5,261 bases of DNA. It comes from Desulfobacterales bacterium. GTDB taxonomy: Bacteria > Desulfobacterota > DSM-4660 > Desulfatiglandales > B25-G16. The stretch lies in assembly GCA_013375335.1 (NCBI GenBank), contig JABXJZ010000124.1:1-5261 (forward strand), given 5' to 3'. The notes below the pieces were generated by a model. It saw nothing but the letters and a program-made list of their open reading frames with translations, ran no database searches and had not been told where the DNA came from. Shown here piece by piece: positions 1 to 4,595 of this stretch (positions are counted from its first letter, which is position 1; each line of letters opens with the position of its first letter). Both the position numbers and the translations under genes were made by a program.

Positions 1-1
1 G

Positions 2-574
2 AGAGTGATCGCCTTCAATGGTAGTGGCCGAAAAGACGGTAACACTGCCCTGCTTCTCAACACGGTCCTTAATGAGCTCTCAAAGCAGGGCATTGAAACT
101 GAACTTATCCAGTTAGCAGGCAGGGCTCCCCAAGGGTGCCTCGCGTGCTACAAATGTTTCGAGAACAAGGACCAGAAATGTGCCGTAACCGCAGATAATC
201 TCAATGAGTATCTAGCCAAGATGATCAACGCTGATGGCATTGTGCTTGGCTCCCCTGTGTATTTTACCGATGTAACAGCCGGCATCAAGGCGCTCATTGA
301 ACGGTGCGGCATGGTATCTGTTGCCAATGGGGGGCTTCTCAAACGGAAGGTAGGTGCCGCAGTAGTAGCTGTGAGGCGTGCGGGGGCTGTCCGCACCTTC
401 GATACACTCAATCACCTATTCCTCCATGGCCAAATGATTGTTGCCGGCTCCAGTTATTGGAATGTGGGTATTGGACGTGAGCCTGGTCAAGTGAAAGAAG
501 ATGGAGAAGGAATCCAAACCATGCAGACCCTTGGAAAGAACATGGCTTGGCTTCTGAAGAAAATCCATAGTTAG
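2..574 (+). CDS. Flavodoxin-fold iron-sulfur flavoprotein-like NAD(P)H-dependent reductase (5' end cut by window)
   Basis: Probable cytoplasmic FMN-binding redox protein of the NADPH-dependent FMN reductase/WrbA-like group. Counting from the GTG at base 5, the N-terminal phosphate loop GSGRKDGNT (residues 6-14) binds FMN phosphate, and GSPVYF (82-87) is the second flavin-contacting loop. Between them lies C45-x2-C48-x2-C51-x7-C59. This matches the compact cysteine motif known from archaeal and bacterial iron-sulfur flavoproteins (Isf), which ligates a 4Fe-4S cluster, so the protein may shuttle electrons from ferredoxin or NAD(P)H to an unknown acceptor. Bases 1-7 read G-AGA-GTG, so the true start is probably an ATG whose A and T lie just before the window (M-R-V-I-A-F-N-G-S). 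The GTG at 5 would then be an internal Val codon. The length of about 190 residues is normal and the C-terminus looks complete. Family assignment is firm; cluster binding and substrate are inferred. Confidence 0.88.
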   Translation, partial: RVIAFNGSGRKDGNTALLLNTVLNELSKQGIETELIQLAGRAPQGCLACYKCFENKDQKCAVTADNLNEYLAKMINADGIVLGSPVYFTDVTAGIKALIERCGMVSVANGGLLKRKVGAAVVAVRRAGAVRTFDTLNHLFLHGQMIVAGSSYWNVGIGREPGQVKEDGEGIQTMQTLGKNMAWLLKKIHS

Positions 575-581
575 AGTGAAG

Positions 582-610
582 AGCGGCTTAGCCGCAGCCG
601 CTTAGCCGCT
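582..610. repeat. GC-rich hairpin / triple AGCCGC repeat after the flavodoxin gene
   Basis: AGCCGC occurs three times (590-595, 596-601, 604-609). An inverted copy GCGGC at 583-587 can pair with 591-595 across a TTA loop. AGCGGCT (582-588) can alternatively pair with AGCCGCT at 596-602 or 604-610. The element begins 7 bases after the flavodoxin stop. No T-run follows, so it is not a textbook intrinsic terminator. It may act as a 3'-end stabiliser or be a small intergenic repeat. Confidence 0.5.
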
Positions 611-686
611 TGAATAAGAAATGCACTAGGGTGAAAGTGAGTCCGGAAATCCCTTCAGACGAGTATTCGTTTAATCGTTAGTTCTA

Positions 687-1844
687 ATGAAGCCAGGAAT
701 GCTACCTATTATAGTTATAGTCGGTGTCTTTCTCGCCCTTTATGGAGGGCTGCACTGCTATGTTTATAAAAAGATCATCACAGTAGTGCCTCTCGAACAC
801 TGGCTGGTTGTTACTGTCCTCTGTATTCTGGTCATAGCCCCGGTTTTGGTCGCGTTATTAACCAATGCCGGCCTTACTGCACTAGCTGCGCCCTTGGCCT
901 GGGTGAGCTACACCTGGATGGGATTTGCCTTTTTGTTTTTCTCATTCTCTCTCGTGCTAGATCTCTATTACCTCCTTACGAGTGTAGTAGGCAGGGTGTT
1001 GCGTGTTGAGTCTTCCGCCCTCATGCTACTTTCGCCCTATTCTTCGGTCATTGTGGCGGTTTTCCTGACTTTGGTGGCGGCCGGTTACGGTTTTTTCGCA
1101 GCAAGGCATATTAATGTTGAATGGATACATATCTCGACATCAAAGCTGGGCAGGTCGTCCGATCCCTTTCGCATCCTGCAAATCTCCGACCTGCACTTGG
1201 GATTGCTGAGTGACGAGACCCGATTACGGCGCCTCATCGAAGCAATAAGGTCCGTCGGACCTGATATCATAGTTTCAACTGGTGATCTGGTCGATATGCA
1301 ACTGGACCATCTGGACATATTCGCAGATCTATTGCACGAACTGAAGCCGAGATTCGGCAAGTTTGCAGTGACAGGAAACCATGAAGCATTCGCCGGTATT
1401 GATCAGGCACTTGCGTTTACACAACGGGCTGGTTTTACCATGCTTTCGTATGACGGGGTCAAAGTGAACGACGTCATCAATATTGTGGGGGTGGATGACC
1501 CGGCGGTATCACACAGGATCAAGATTGACACGCCAGCGGAAAGGCTTGTTCTGCAGCGATATCCTAAAGGGGAATTTACGGTGCTTTTGAAACATCAACC
1601 AGTTGTGGATCCGGCATCTCTACAATGGTTCGATCTGCAGTTATCGGGACATACGCACGGGGGTCAAATCTTCCCGTTCACTTTGTTAACCAAATTGGTA
1701 TACAACGCTAAGACTGGTTTGTCGCGTGTTGCCGAAGAGACATGGCTCTATGTAAGTCGCGGCACCGGGACATGGGGGCCACCGATCCGTTTCCTGGCCC
1801 CACCGGAACTGACCGTCATCGAATTATGCCCCGACACTAAGTAG
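687..1844 (+). CDS. Membrane-anchored calcineurin-like metallophosphoesterase (YaeI/YkuE-type)
   Basis: The protein has 385 residues. The N-terminal part is hydrophobic, with about four membrane segments (roughly 6-28, 38-59, 72-98, 117-138). It is followed by a dinuclear-metal phosphoesterase domain from about residue 161. All signature blocks are present: D168-L-H170 (DxH), G199-D200-x2-D203, G230-N231-H232-E233, H303 in KHQP, and G321-H322-T-H324. The metal site therefore looks intact. The layout fits the family that includes E. coli YaeI (lipid A precursor UDP-diacylglucosamine hydrolase) and Bacillus YkuE, with a multi-span anchor instead of a signal peptide. By analogy the domain should act at the membrane surface, on a lipid-linked or nucleotide phosphate ester, but the substrate is unknown. 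No good Shine-Dalgarno sequence precedes the ATG at 687. ATG 699 (residue 5) is an alternative, also without a well-spaced site. The gene stands alone, with 112 bases of intergenic DNA before it. Confidence 0.9.
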   Translation: MKPGMLPIIVIVGVFLALYGGLHCYVYKKIITVVPLEHWLVVTVLCILVIAPVLVALLTNAGLTALAAPLAWVSYTWMGFAFLFFSFSLVLDLYYLLTSVVGRVLRVESSALMLLSPYSSVIVAVFLTLVAAGYGFFAARHINVEWIHISTSKLGRSSDPFRILQISDLHLGLLSDETRLRRLIEAIRSVGPDIIVSTGDLVDMQLDHLDIFADLLHELKPRFGKFAVTGNHEAFAGIDQALAFTQRAGFTMLSYDGVKVNDVINIVGVDDPAVSHRIKIDTPAERLVLQRYPKGEFTVLLKHQPVVDPASLQWFDLQLSGHTHGGQIFPFTLLTKLVYNAKTGLSRVAEETWLYVSRGTGTWGPPIRFLAPPELTVIELCPDTK

Positions 1845-1852
1845 CCAAGGAT

Positions 1853-1990
1853 ATGAGTACTCGGGATCTTACCGAGGTTTCAATAGATAGGCCGCTCCTA
1901 TGGATCGAGGAACTCAGAGTGGACATACCAGAAAGTGTATCTAGAAATAGAGTAAACAGAATAACAAAATACTATGGAAATCACGGCTAA
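1853..1990 (+). CDS. Doubtful small ORF, 45 codons
   Basis: This short ORF starts at an ATG 8 bases after the metallophosphoesterase stop and ends in TAA at 1988-1990. The product is hydrophilic, starts MSTRDLTEVSIDRPLLW, has no recognised domain, and has an ordinary amino-acid mix. The only AAGG (1847-1850) is too close to the ATG for normal initiation. Its stop codon falls inside the left arm of the inverted repeat at 1984-2067, as is common for integron cassette ORFs. It may equally be a chance ORF or a fragment; I do not recognise it. Confidence 0.22.
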   Translation: MSTRDLTEVSIDRPLLWIEELRVDIPESVSRNRVNRITKYYGNHG

Positions 1991-2067
1991 CAACACAATG
2001 GAGCATGACCGATCTACTGCGGCGCTTCGCTTGTATTCGGCCGGCCTCTTATTGTGACTGTTAGCCG
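1984..2067 (+). repeat. 84-bp imperfect inverted repeat with attC-like ends
   Basis: The outer arms CGGCTAACA (1984-1992) and TGTTAGCCG (2059-2067) are perfect 9-bp complements. After a 1-versus-2-base asymmetry, CACAAT (1994-1999) pairs with ATTGTG (2051-2056). A third weak block, GACCGA around 2008-2013, can pair with TCGGCC around 2039-2044. The ends carry the AAC and GTT triplets that integrases use in integron attC sites. The arrangement of two box pairs, an extra base and a variable centre also resembles attC. Against this, the boxes GGCTAAC and GTTAGCC each deviate from RYYYAAC and GTTRRRY at one position, the spacing between the two box pairs is short, and no integrase or second site is visible. 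The inverted repeat itself is certain; the attC reading is speculative. Confidence 0.5.
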
Positions 2068-2475
2068 GGCCGTTAGTGCGATCCATACTGTTTAGAAATC
2101 AAGGCCTTCGGTCTTAACCACCGCAGCGACGAATATTTGAAGATGAAATATGTGATCGCTCACCACTAATCGATCCGTTTATTTGGGATTCAAATATGGT
2201 ATAGGTTAGGGCCAAGAGATGGCACTACTTTTTTCCTCGGGATGTCCATATGTTGTATATTCCGTGCACAGCGCGAGACCATAGCTTACTGCCTCTGGAG
2301 AAACGAAAGCCCGAGGTTTTTCAGTATACGAGAACAATACTGAAATGGAATCAGACTGGTAGACATTTTCAGCTGTGGCAAGTAGTCCGCACACCTCGGG
2401 CACAGCAGGCGACGACAAAATGTGCAAAATGGGACCACCTCATAACTAGGCCAAAGCCACAACTATTGAGTCGAT
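2068..2475. other. Gene-poor intergenic stretch
   Basis: I see no convincing gene here. Open frames on both strands (for example + 2250-2513 and - 2206-2427) overlap one another, lack ribosome-binding sites and resemble no family I know. The only local structures are a small stem AAGGCC/GGTCTT at 2101-2115, the inverted repeat at 2319-2345 and the block at 2422-2444 that recurs at 3443-3465. The stretch may be decayed DNA left by mobile elements. Confidence 0.5.
2319..2345. repeat. Perfect 9-bp inverted repeat
   Basis: TTTCAGTAT (2319-2327) and ATACTGAAA (2337-2345) are exact reverse complements separated by 9 bases. This could be a regulator-binding dyad or a hairpin. It lies about 310 bases before the dsrE-like start and has no T-run, so neither a direct operator role for that gene nor a terminator is well supported. 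Confidence 0.4.
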
Positions 2476-2499
2476 TTGACGGCCGATTTTCCTTGACTT
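2422..2499 (+). repeat. Two-block leader repeat, copy 1 (partner 3443-3572)
   Basis: Block A (2422-2444) matches 3443-3465 at 18 of 23 positions without gaps. A CCACAA hexamer follows 12 bases after block A here (2457-2462) and 10 bases after it in the partner (3476-3481). Block B, CGATTTTCCTTGACTT (2484-2499), matches CGATTTTTCTTGACTT at 3557-3572 at 15 of 16 positions. The order and orientation are the same, but the spacing between blocks differs. One copy lies before the dsrE-like gene and the other before the cupin gene. Confidence 0.4.
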
Positions 2500-2505
2500 T
2501 TAAAT
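2476..2505 (+). promoter_or_regulatory. Candidate sigma70-type promoter for the dsrE-like gene
   Basis: TTGACG (2476-2481) is followed after 17 bases by TTTAAA (2499-2504), or after 18 by TTAAAT (2500-2505), each 4/6 to TATAAT. A second -35-like TTGACT (2493-2498) lacks a good -10. A start here would give a leader of roughly 140 bases. Its position supports independent transcription of the dsrE-like gene, but this is prediction only. Confidence 0.35.
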
Positions 2506-2638
2506 CTCTCTAACATTCATTGTATCATCTGAAGCAAGAACAGGAATTCCCTTGGCCTAAATCATCCCGCATGTAATATAGGCTCTTGTAATTAATTCTC
2601 AATGCCCAGGCCTAGTTTCACGAGAAACCTGCCCAGGG

Positions 2639-2646
2639 AAGGAGGT
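2639..2646 (+). promoter_or_regulatory. Strong RBS deciding the dsrE-like start
   Basis: AAGGAGGT is a full-strength Shine-Dalgarno sequence, 7 bases before ATG 2654. The upstream in-frame GTG at 2645 overlaps this site and cannot be the start. Confidence 0.8.
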
Positions 2647-2653
2647 GTGTGCT

Positions 2654-3112
2654 ATGGTCCTTAGCGAGAAGAGGAAGCTTTATCGAGGTGTGATAGGTGC
2701 TTTTCTGATGTTGTTTTTCCTCTGCAGCCCTCAGTTCATACCTGGTCCTGCTGAGGCGAGCGAAACGTCGGTAGAGCCTTCCAAGCTCCTGGTGTTCTGG
2801 ACGAGCGGAGATAGGGAGGTCTTTCTCAAGACGGTTTACATTCTAACATATTATTCAAAAGAGAGGGGCTGGTGGAACGAGGTTCGATTCCTCATATGGG
2901 GGCCTTCTGCGAAACTGTTAGCCGAGGATACGGAAATTCAACAGTATGTCGAGAAAATGAAGGACGTAGGTGTTGAGTTGATCGCTTGCAAGGCGTGCGC
3001 CGACATGTATGGGGTCTCCGACAAACTGGAGGCGCTTGGGATAAACGTATACTATGTGGGCAGTCACTTAGCGGACATGCTTAAAAGCGGATGGGTGACA
3101 CTGACGTTCTAA
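2654..3112 (+). CDS. Exported DsrE-family protein
   Basis: The protein has 152 residues. It begins with a basic N-region (SEKRKLYR), a hydrophobic core (about 13-28) and a likely signal-peptidase site after PAEA (around residue 35), so the mature protein should be periplasmic. The rest is a single DsrE-like domain (about 44-152): FWTSGDRE near the start, WNEVRFLIWGPSAKLLAED in the middle, then A-C112-K-A-C115-A-D and a C-terminal KSGWVTLTF. This subfamily normally ends in GW-x2-LTF, so the protein is complete. DsrE-fold proteins bind or relay persulfide sulfur through cysteines, and C112/C115 are the candidates. A role in sulfur handling outside the cytoplasm is inference; DsrE/H partners and dsrAB are absent here. 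The start at ATG 2654 is set by the RBS at 2639-2646. The stop codon touches an IS3 scar, so original downstream partners may have been lost. Confidence 0.87.
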   Translation: MVLSEKRKLYRGVIGAFLMLFFLCSPQFIPGPAEASETSVEPSKLLVFWTSGDREVFLKTVYILTYYSKERGWWNEVRFLIWGPSAKLLAEDTEIQQYVEKMKDVGVELIACKACADMYGVSDKLEALGINVYYVGSHLADMLKSGWVTLTF

Positions 3113-3394
3113 CTCCCTGATCCTTGCCCTGAGGGCCTTTACCTCCGATGCAGGAACCACCTCTTCATTGGCCTTTACCGCAGAAAGCGCCCCCTCATGC
3201 ACCAGCCTTCGCCAACGAAATAGCTGGTTCGGATGGACGCCGTATTTTCTTGCTACGGCTGAGACACTGTTTCCCGGCAGCTCCGCCTCTTCAGCCATGG
3301 CCCTCTTCTCTTTGAGGCTCCAATGACGTCCCCGGGATACAGAGGTAATGACTTCCACCGGACTCATACCCATCTTGTCCCTGGTTGTAGTCAT
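3101..3394 (-). pseudogene. Truncated IS3-family (IS2-like) transposase OrfA
   Basis: The minus-strand frame starts at ATG 3394, with AGGAG 7 bases upstream. It encodes about 95 residues of an IS2-like OrfA: a basic start (RGRHWSLKEKRAMAEEAELP), a helix-turn-helix (SVSAVARKYGVHPNQLFRW), then ALSAVKANEEVVPASEV and the beginning of the leucine-zipper helix (LRARIRELERQ). Homology stops there. The frame then reads antisense into the dsrE-like gene (CHPSAFKHVR) and ends at 3068. Missing are the end of the zipper, the frameshift region and all of OrfB, which carries the DDE catalytic domain. The remnant cannot transpose by itself, but a DNA-binding fragment could still be made. The IS identity is confident from the HTH and VVPASE motif; the exact breakpoint (3098-3112) is uncertain. 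Confidence 0.85.
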
Positions 3395-3434
3395 AGCTCT
3401 ACTCCTGTTACTACAACTTATTTCTAGCACTAGG

Positions 3435-3460
3435 GGTGTCCGGTGTAAATGGGGACTACA
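3435..3460 (-). repeat. Putative IS3-type terminal inverted repeat (left end)
   Basis: Read on the minus strand the end begins TGTAGTCCCCATTTACAC and finishes in GGACACC. This fits the general IS3-family style of a TG dinucleotide tip and an inner GGACACC. It lies 40 bases upstream of the orfA start. The second end is missing, so pairing and target duplication cannot be checked. Similarity of 3443-3465 to 2422-2444 runs 5 bases past this inferred tip, which makes the boundary uncertain. Confidence 0.5.
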
Positions 3461-3572
3461 TCATATAGCGAGAACCCACAATATGTTGCGTTTCCCTTTG
3501 AGATGCTTAGACAAACCTACCGAACATAGATCTCCAAGAAATCTATAAAGAGAAGTCGATTTTTCTTGACTT
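3443..3572 (+). repeat. Two-block leader repeat, copy 2 (partner 2422-2499)
   Basis: Block A is 3443-3465 (18/23 to 2422-2444) and block B is 3557-3572 (15/16 to 2484-2499). Block A overlaps the inferred IS3 terminus, and block B contains the TTGACT element of the cupin leader. It may reflect common descent of the two leaders, a shared IS end plus a shared promoter element, or partly chance. Confidence 0.4.
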
Positions 3573-3592
3573 CCTGATGTCTTTGCTATTCT
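3566..3592 (+). promoter_or_regulatory. Weak candidate promoter for the cupin gene
   Basis: TTGACT (3566-3571) is followed by TATTCT (3587-3592) after 15 bases. The spacing is shorter than the preferred 16-18, and no better -10 is seen at 17 bases. A start here would place both hairpins at 3625-3640 and 3672-3721 in the mRNA leader. Confidence 0.25.
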
Positions 3593-3624
3593 CTTAGTCC
3601 AAGATCTTTTCTTCAATCAGTTAG

Positions 3625-3640
3625 CCTCTATATTTAGAGG
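3625..3640 (+). repeat. Small hairpin in the cupin leader
   Basis: CCTCTA (3625-3630) and TAGAGG (3635-3640) form a perfect 6-bp stem with a TATT loop. It precedes the larger hairpin at 3672-3721 by about 30 bases and may be part of the same leader structure. Confidence 0.45.
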
Positions 3641-3671
3641 TTACCCCATGGAGAAACCCCTCAAAATGTGC

Positions 3672-3721
3672 CTGCGTTGCTCCTAATAGAACTGATCTCG
3701 TTCTGTTAGGGGCGTACGCAG
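3672..3721 (+). promoter_or_regulatory. Long RNA hairpin in the leader of the cupin gene
   Basis: Bases 3672-3692 pair with 3700-3721 to give 21 base pairs with one bulged T (3715) and a 7-base loop TGATCTC (3693-3699). Three positions are not Watson-Crick: T3687/G3705, T3681/G3711 and T3678/G3714. All three are G-U wobbles if the + strand is transcribed and would be A-C mismatches in minus-strand RNA. This points to a structure maintained in + strand RNA, 79 bases upstream of the cupin ATG. There is no U-tract after it, so it is not an ordinary terminator. It may be a leader regulatory element, a processed small RNA or a copy of a mobile palindromic repeat. I do not recognise a known riboswitch class. 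Confidence 0.6.
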
Positions 3722-3784
3722 TATCATCTCATGAGGCTAAACCCACCGTTTAACTTATTTTCAGACCAAAGGGTCAGTGAACCG

Positions 3785-3792
3785 AAGGAGGG
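3785..3792 (+). promoter_or_regulatory. RBS deciding the cupin start
   Basis: AAGGAGGG lies 7 bases before ATG 3800. The in-frame ATG at 3731 has no comparable site and would put 23 residues before the Tat motif, so 3800 is preferred. Confidence 0.75.
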
Positions 3793-3799
3793 AAAAACG

Positions 3800-4291
3800 A
3801 TGGATAGCGATATAAACAGAAGGGAGTTTGTTAAATACTGCGGATTATCCATGGGCGCCGTGGGGCTTACTCAACTAAGTAAGACCGCCTATGCTCACCC
3901 GGGAAAACCCGGTACCCCTGCCGCTCGCACTGGAGGCGCCAGGGTGGTGGATTATCATAAGCTGAAACGGCAGTGGAGCGCCCCGGGCGTGCCCAAGGTC
4001 CCGCCACATTTTATTTCAATCCCTTTTTTCAAAAAGGAGGACGGGATATCATTGACTCTGCGTTATCACGTACTCCTGCCTGGTGATAGGCCAGATCCTC
4101 CCTTGCACACCCATCCCTGGGAACACCACTCCTTTACTATCTGCGGTCGGGGAGTACTTCTTCTGGAAGACGGGGAGATACCAATAAGGGAAGGCCTGGT
4201 CTGTTTCGTTCCAGGAAATCTGCCACACATAATGTCACCTAGGGGGGATGTGCCATGGGTTGCCATCGACTGTATCAATTATGTCGAATGA
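3800..4291 (+). CDS. Tat-exported single-domain cupin protein
   Basis: The protein has 163 residues. NRREF (6-10, twin Arg 7-8), a mild hydrophobic core and T-A-Y-A at 29-32 make a Tat signal with cleavage probably after Ala32, so it should be exported folded, typically with its metal already bound. A single cupin barrel follows (about 70-163). Motif 1 is H103-T-H105-P-W-E-H-H110. Motif 2 is G132-x5-P138-G-N-L-P-H143. H103, H105 and H143 are the expected metal ligands. In the common HxHPWEHE pattern the fourth ligand is Glu, but here position 110 is His. The PxGxxH glycine is Asn140. The reaction is unknown: it may be an extracytoplasmic metal-binding cupin, a small dioxygenase-like enzyme or a sensor. 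The gene is monocistronic by appearance, with a structured leader upstream and hairpins downstream. Confidence 0.87.
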   Translation: MDSDINRREFVKYCGLSMGAVGLTQLSKTAYAHPGKPGTPAARTGGARVVDYHKLKRQWSAPGVPKVPPHFISIPFFKKEDGISLTLRYHVLLPGDRPDPPLHTHPWEHHSFTICGRGVLLLEDGEIPIREGLVCFVPGNLPHIMSPRGDVPWVAIDCINYVE

Positions 4292-4326
4292 TCTATAACG
4301 TCCGGCTGCTTTAGACGTCTCCCAGT

Positions 4327-4390
4327 TTGGCGATGGCCGCGCCAAGGCAAGGAGAAGGCCTCCTGCAACACATCCGTCCCTCTCCTTGCC
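4327..4390 (+). terminator. Hairpins after the cupin gene, possible terminator
   Basis: TTGGCG (4327-4332) pairs with CGCCAA (4340-4345). It is immediately followed by a perfect 10-bp stem GGCAAGGAGA (4346-4355) / TCTCCTTGCC (4381-4390) enclosing 25 bases. Inside, AGGAG can alternatively pair with CTCCT (4359-4363). The pair of stems lies 36 bases past the cupin stop. No U-run follows, so Rho-independent termination is unproven. mRNA 3'-end protection, or an alternating leader for the next gene, are other options. Confidence 0.45.
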
Positions 4391-4595
4391 ATCAAATTAT
4401 CCACTCGTTATTGCATCCGAAATCAGGGACCGGGTTCACGCGTAGCAACGTCAGCCTGCACCTGCGGTGTAGGTGAGATGTTATTGACTTTTTATGCGAA
4501 TTATGAAATAAGCGTTTTTTGCCTGAGGTGAAGCCCGGCGATGCGGCGACAAGGAGTGCGCTGTTGAGGACACATCTTGGGGTGAAGGGGTCTCT
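4391..4595 (+). other. Leader of the MoeA-like gene
   Basis: This stretch has no gene. TTGACT (4484-4489) could be a -35 box, with an A/T-rich but poor -10 (AATAAG, 4507-4512) 17 bases later. A small stem CACCT/AGGTG lies at 4459-4475. About 90 bases of GC-rich, potentially structured leader follow up to the RBS-like GGGGTGAAGGGG (4579-4590). A molybdenum-cofactor riboswitch would make sense before this gene, but I cannot match the sequence to that motif and do not claim it. Confidence 0.3.

Larger units (their letters stand above)
3101..3460 (-). mobile_element. IS3-family insertion sequence remnant (left end plus partial orfA)
   Basis: About 360 bases remain of an element normally about 1.2-1.4 kb long. 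The IS left terminus lies at the right side (3435-3460), followed leftward by the orfA leader and the truncated orfA. The other end and orfB are gone. The breakpoint falls at the stop codon of the dsrE-like gene, so the deletion removed the rest of the IS and probably whatever once followed dsrE, without damaging the dsrE C-terminus. Confidence 0.75.

Noticed and set aside
676..684. CGTTAGTTC just before the metallophosphoesterase ATG, looking like the 5' boundary of an integron cassette
   Set aside because: No matching AAC box or inverted arm exists in the preceding intergenic DNA, and the hexamer GTTAGC/T type occurs by chance several times in the window.
1898..2086. Minus-strand 62-codon ORF with a hydrophobic stretch, resembling a small membrane protein
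   Set aside because: It has no ribosome-binding site before its ATG, spans the inverted repeat at 1984-2067 and matches no family I know; the hydrophobic run is likely chance.
2206..2513. Overlapping ORFs on both strands (- 2206-2427 and + 2250-2513)
   Set aside because: Neither has an RBS or a recognisable domain, their compositions look like translated noncoding DNA, and they are mutually antisense.
3348..3548. Plus-strand 66-codon ORF with a leucine-rich run
   Set aside because: It is antisense to the IS3 orfA start and runs through the IS end; the leucine run is the reverse reading of the orfA leader.
3731..3799. Upstream in-frame ATG extending the cupin by 23 residues
   Set aside because: No RBS, and it would bury the twin-arginine motif; ATG 3800 has AAGGAGGG at the right distance.
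4490..4595. Known molybdenum-cofactor or fluoride-type riboswitch
   Set aside because: Fragments such as GGCGATG are suggestive, but I could not assemble the conserved core or pairing of either class.
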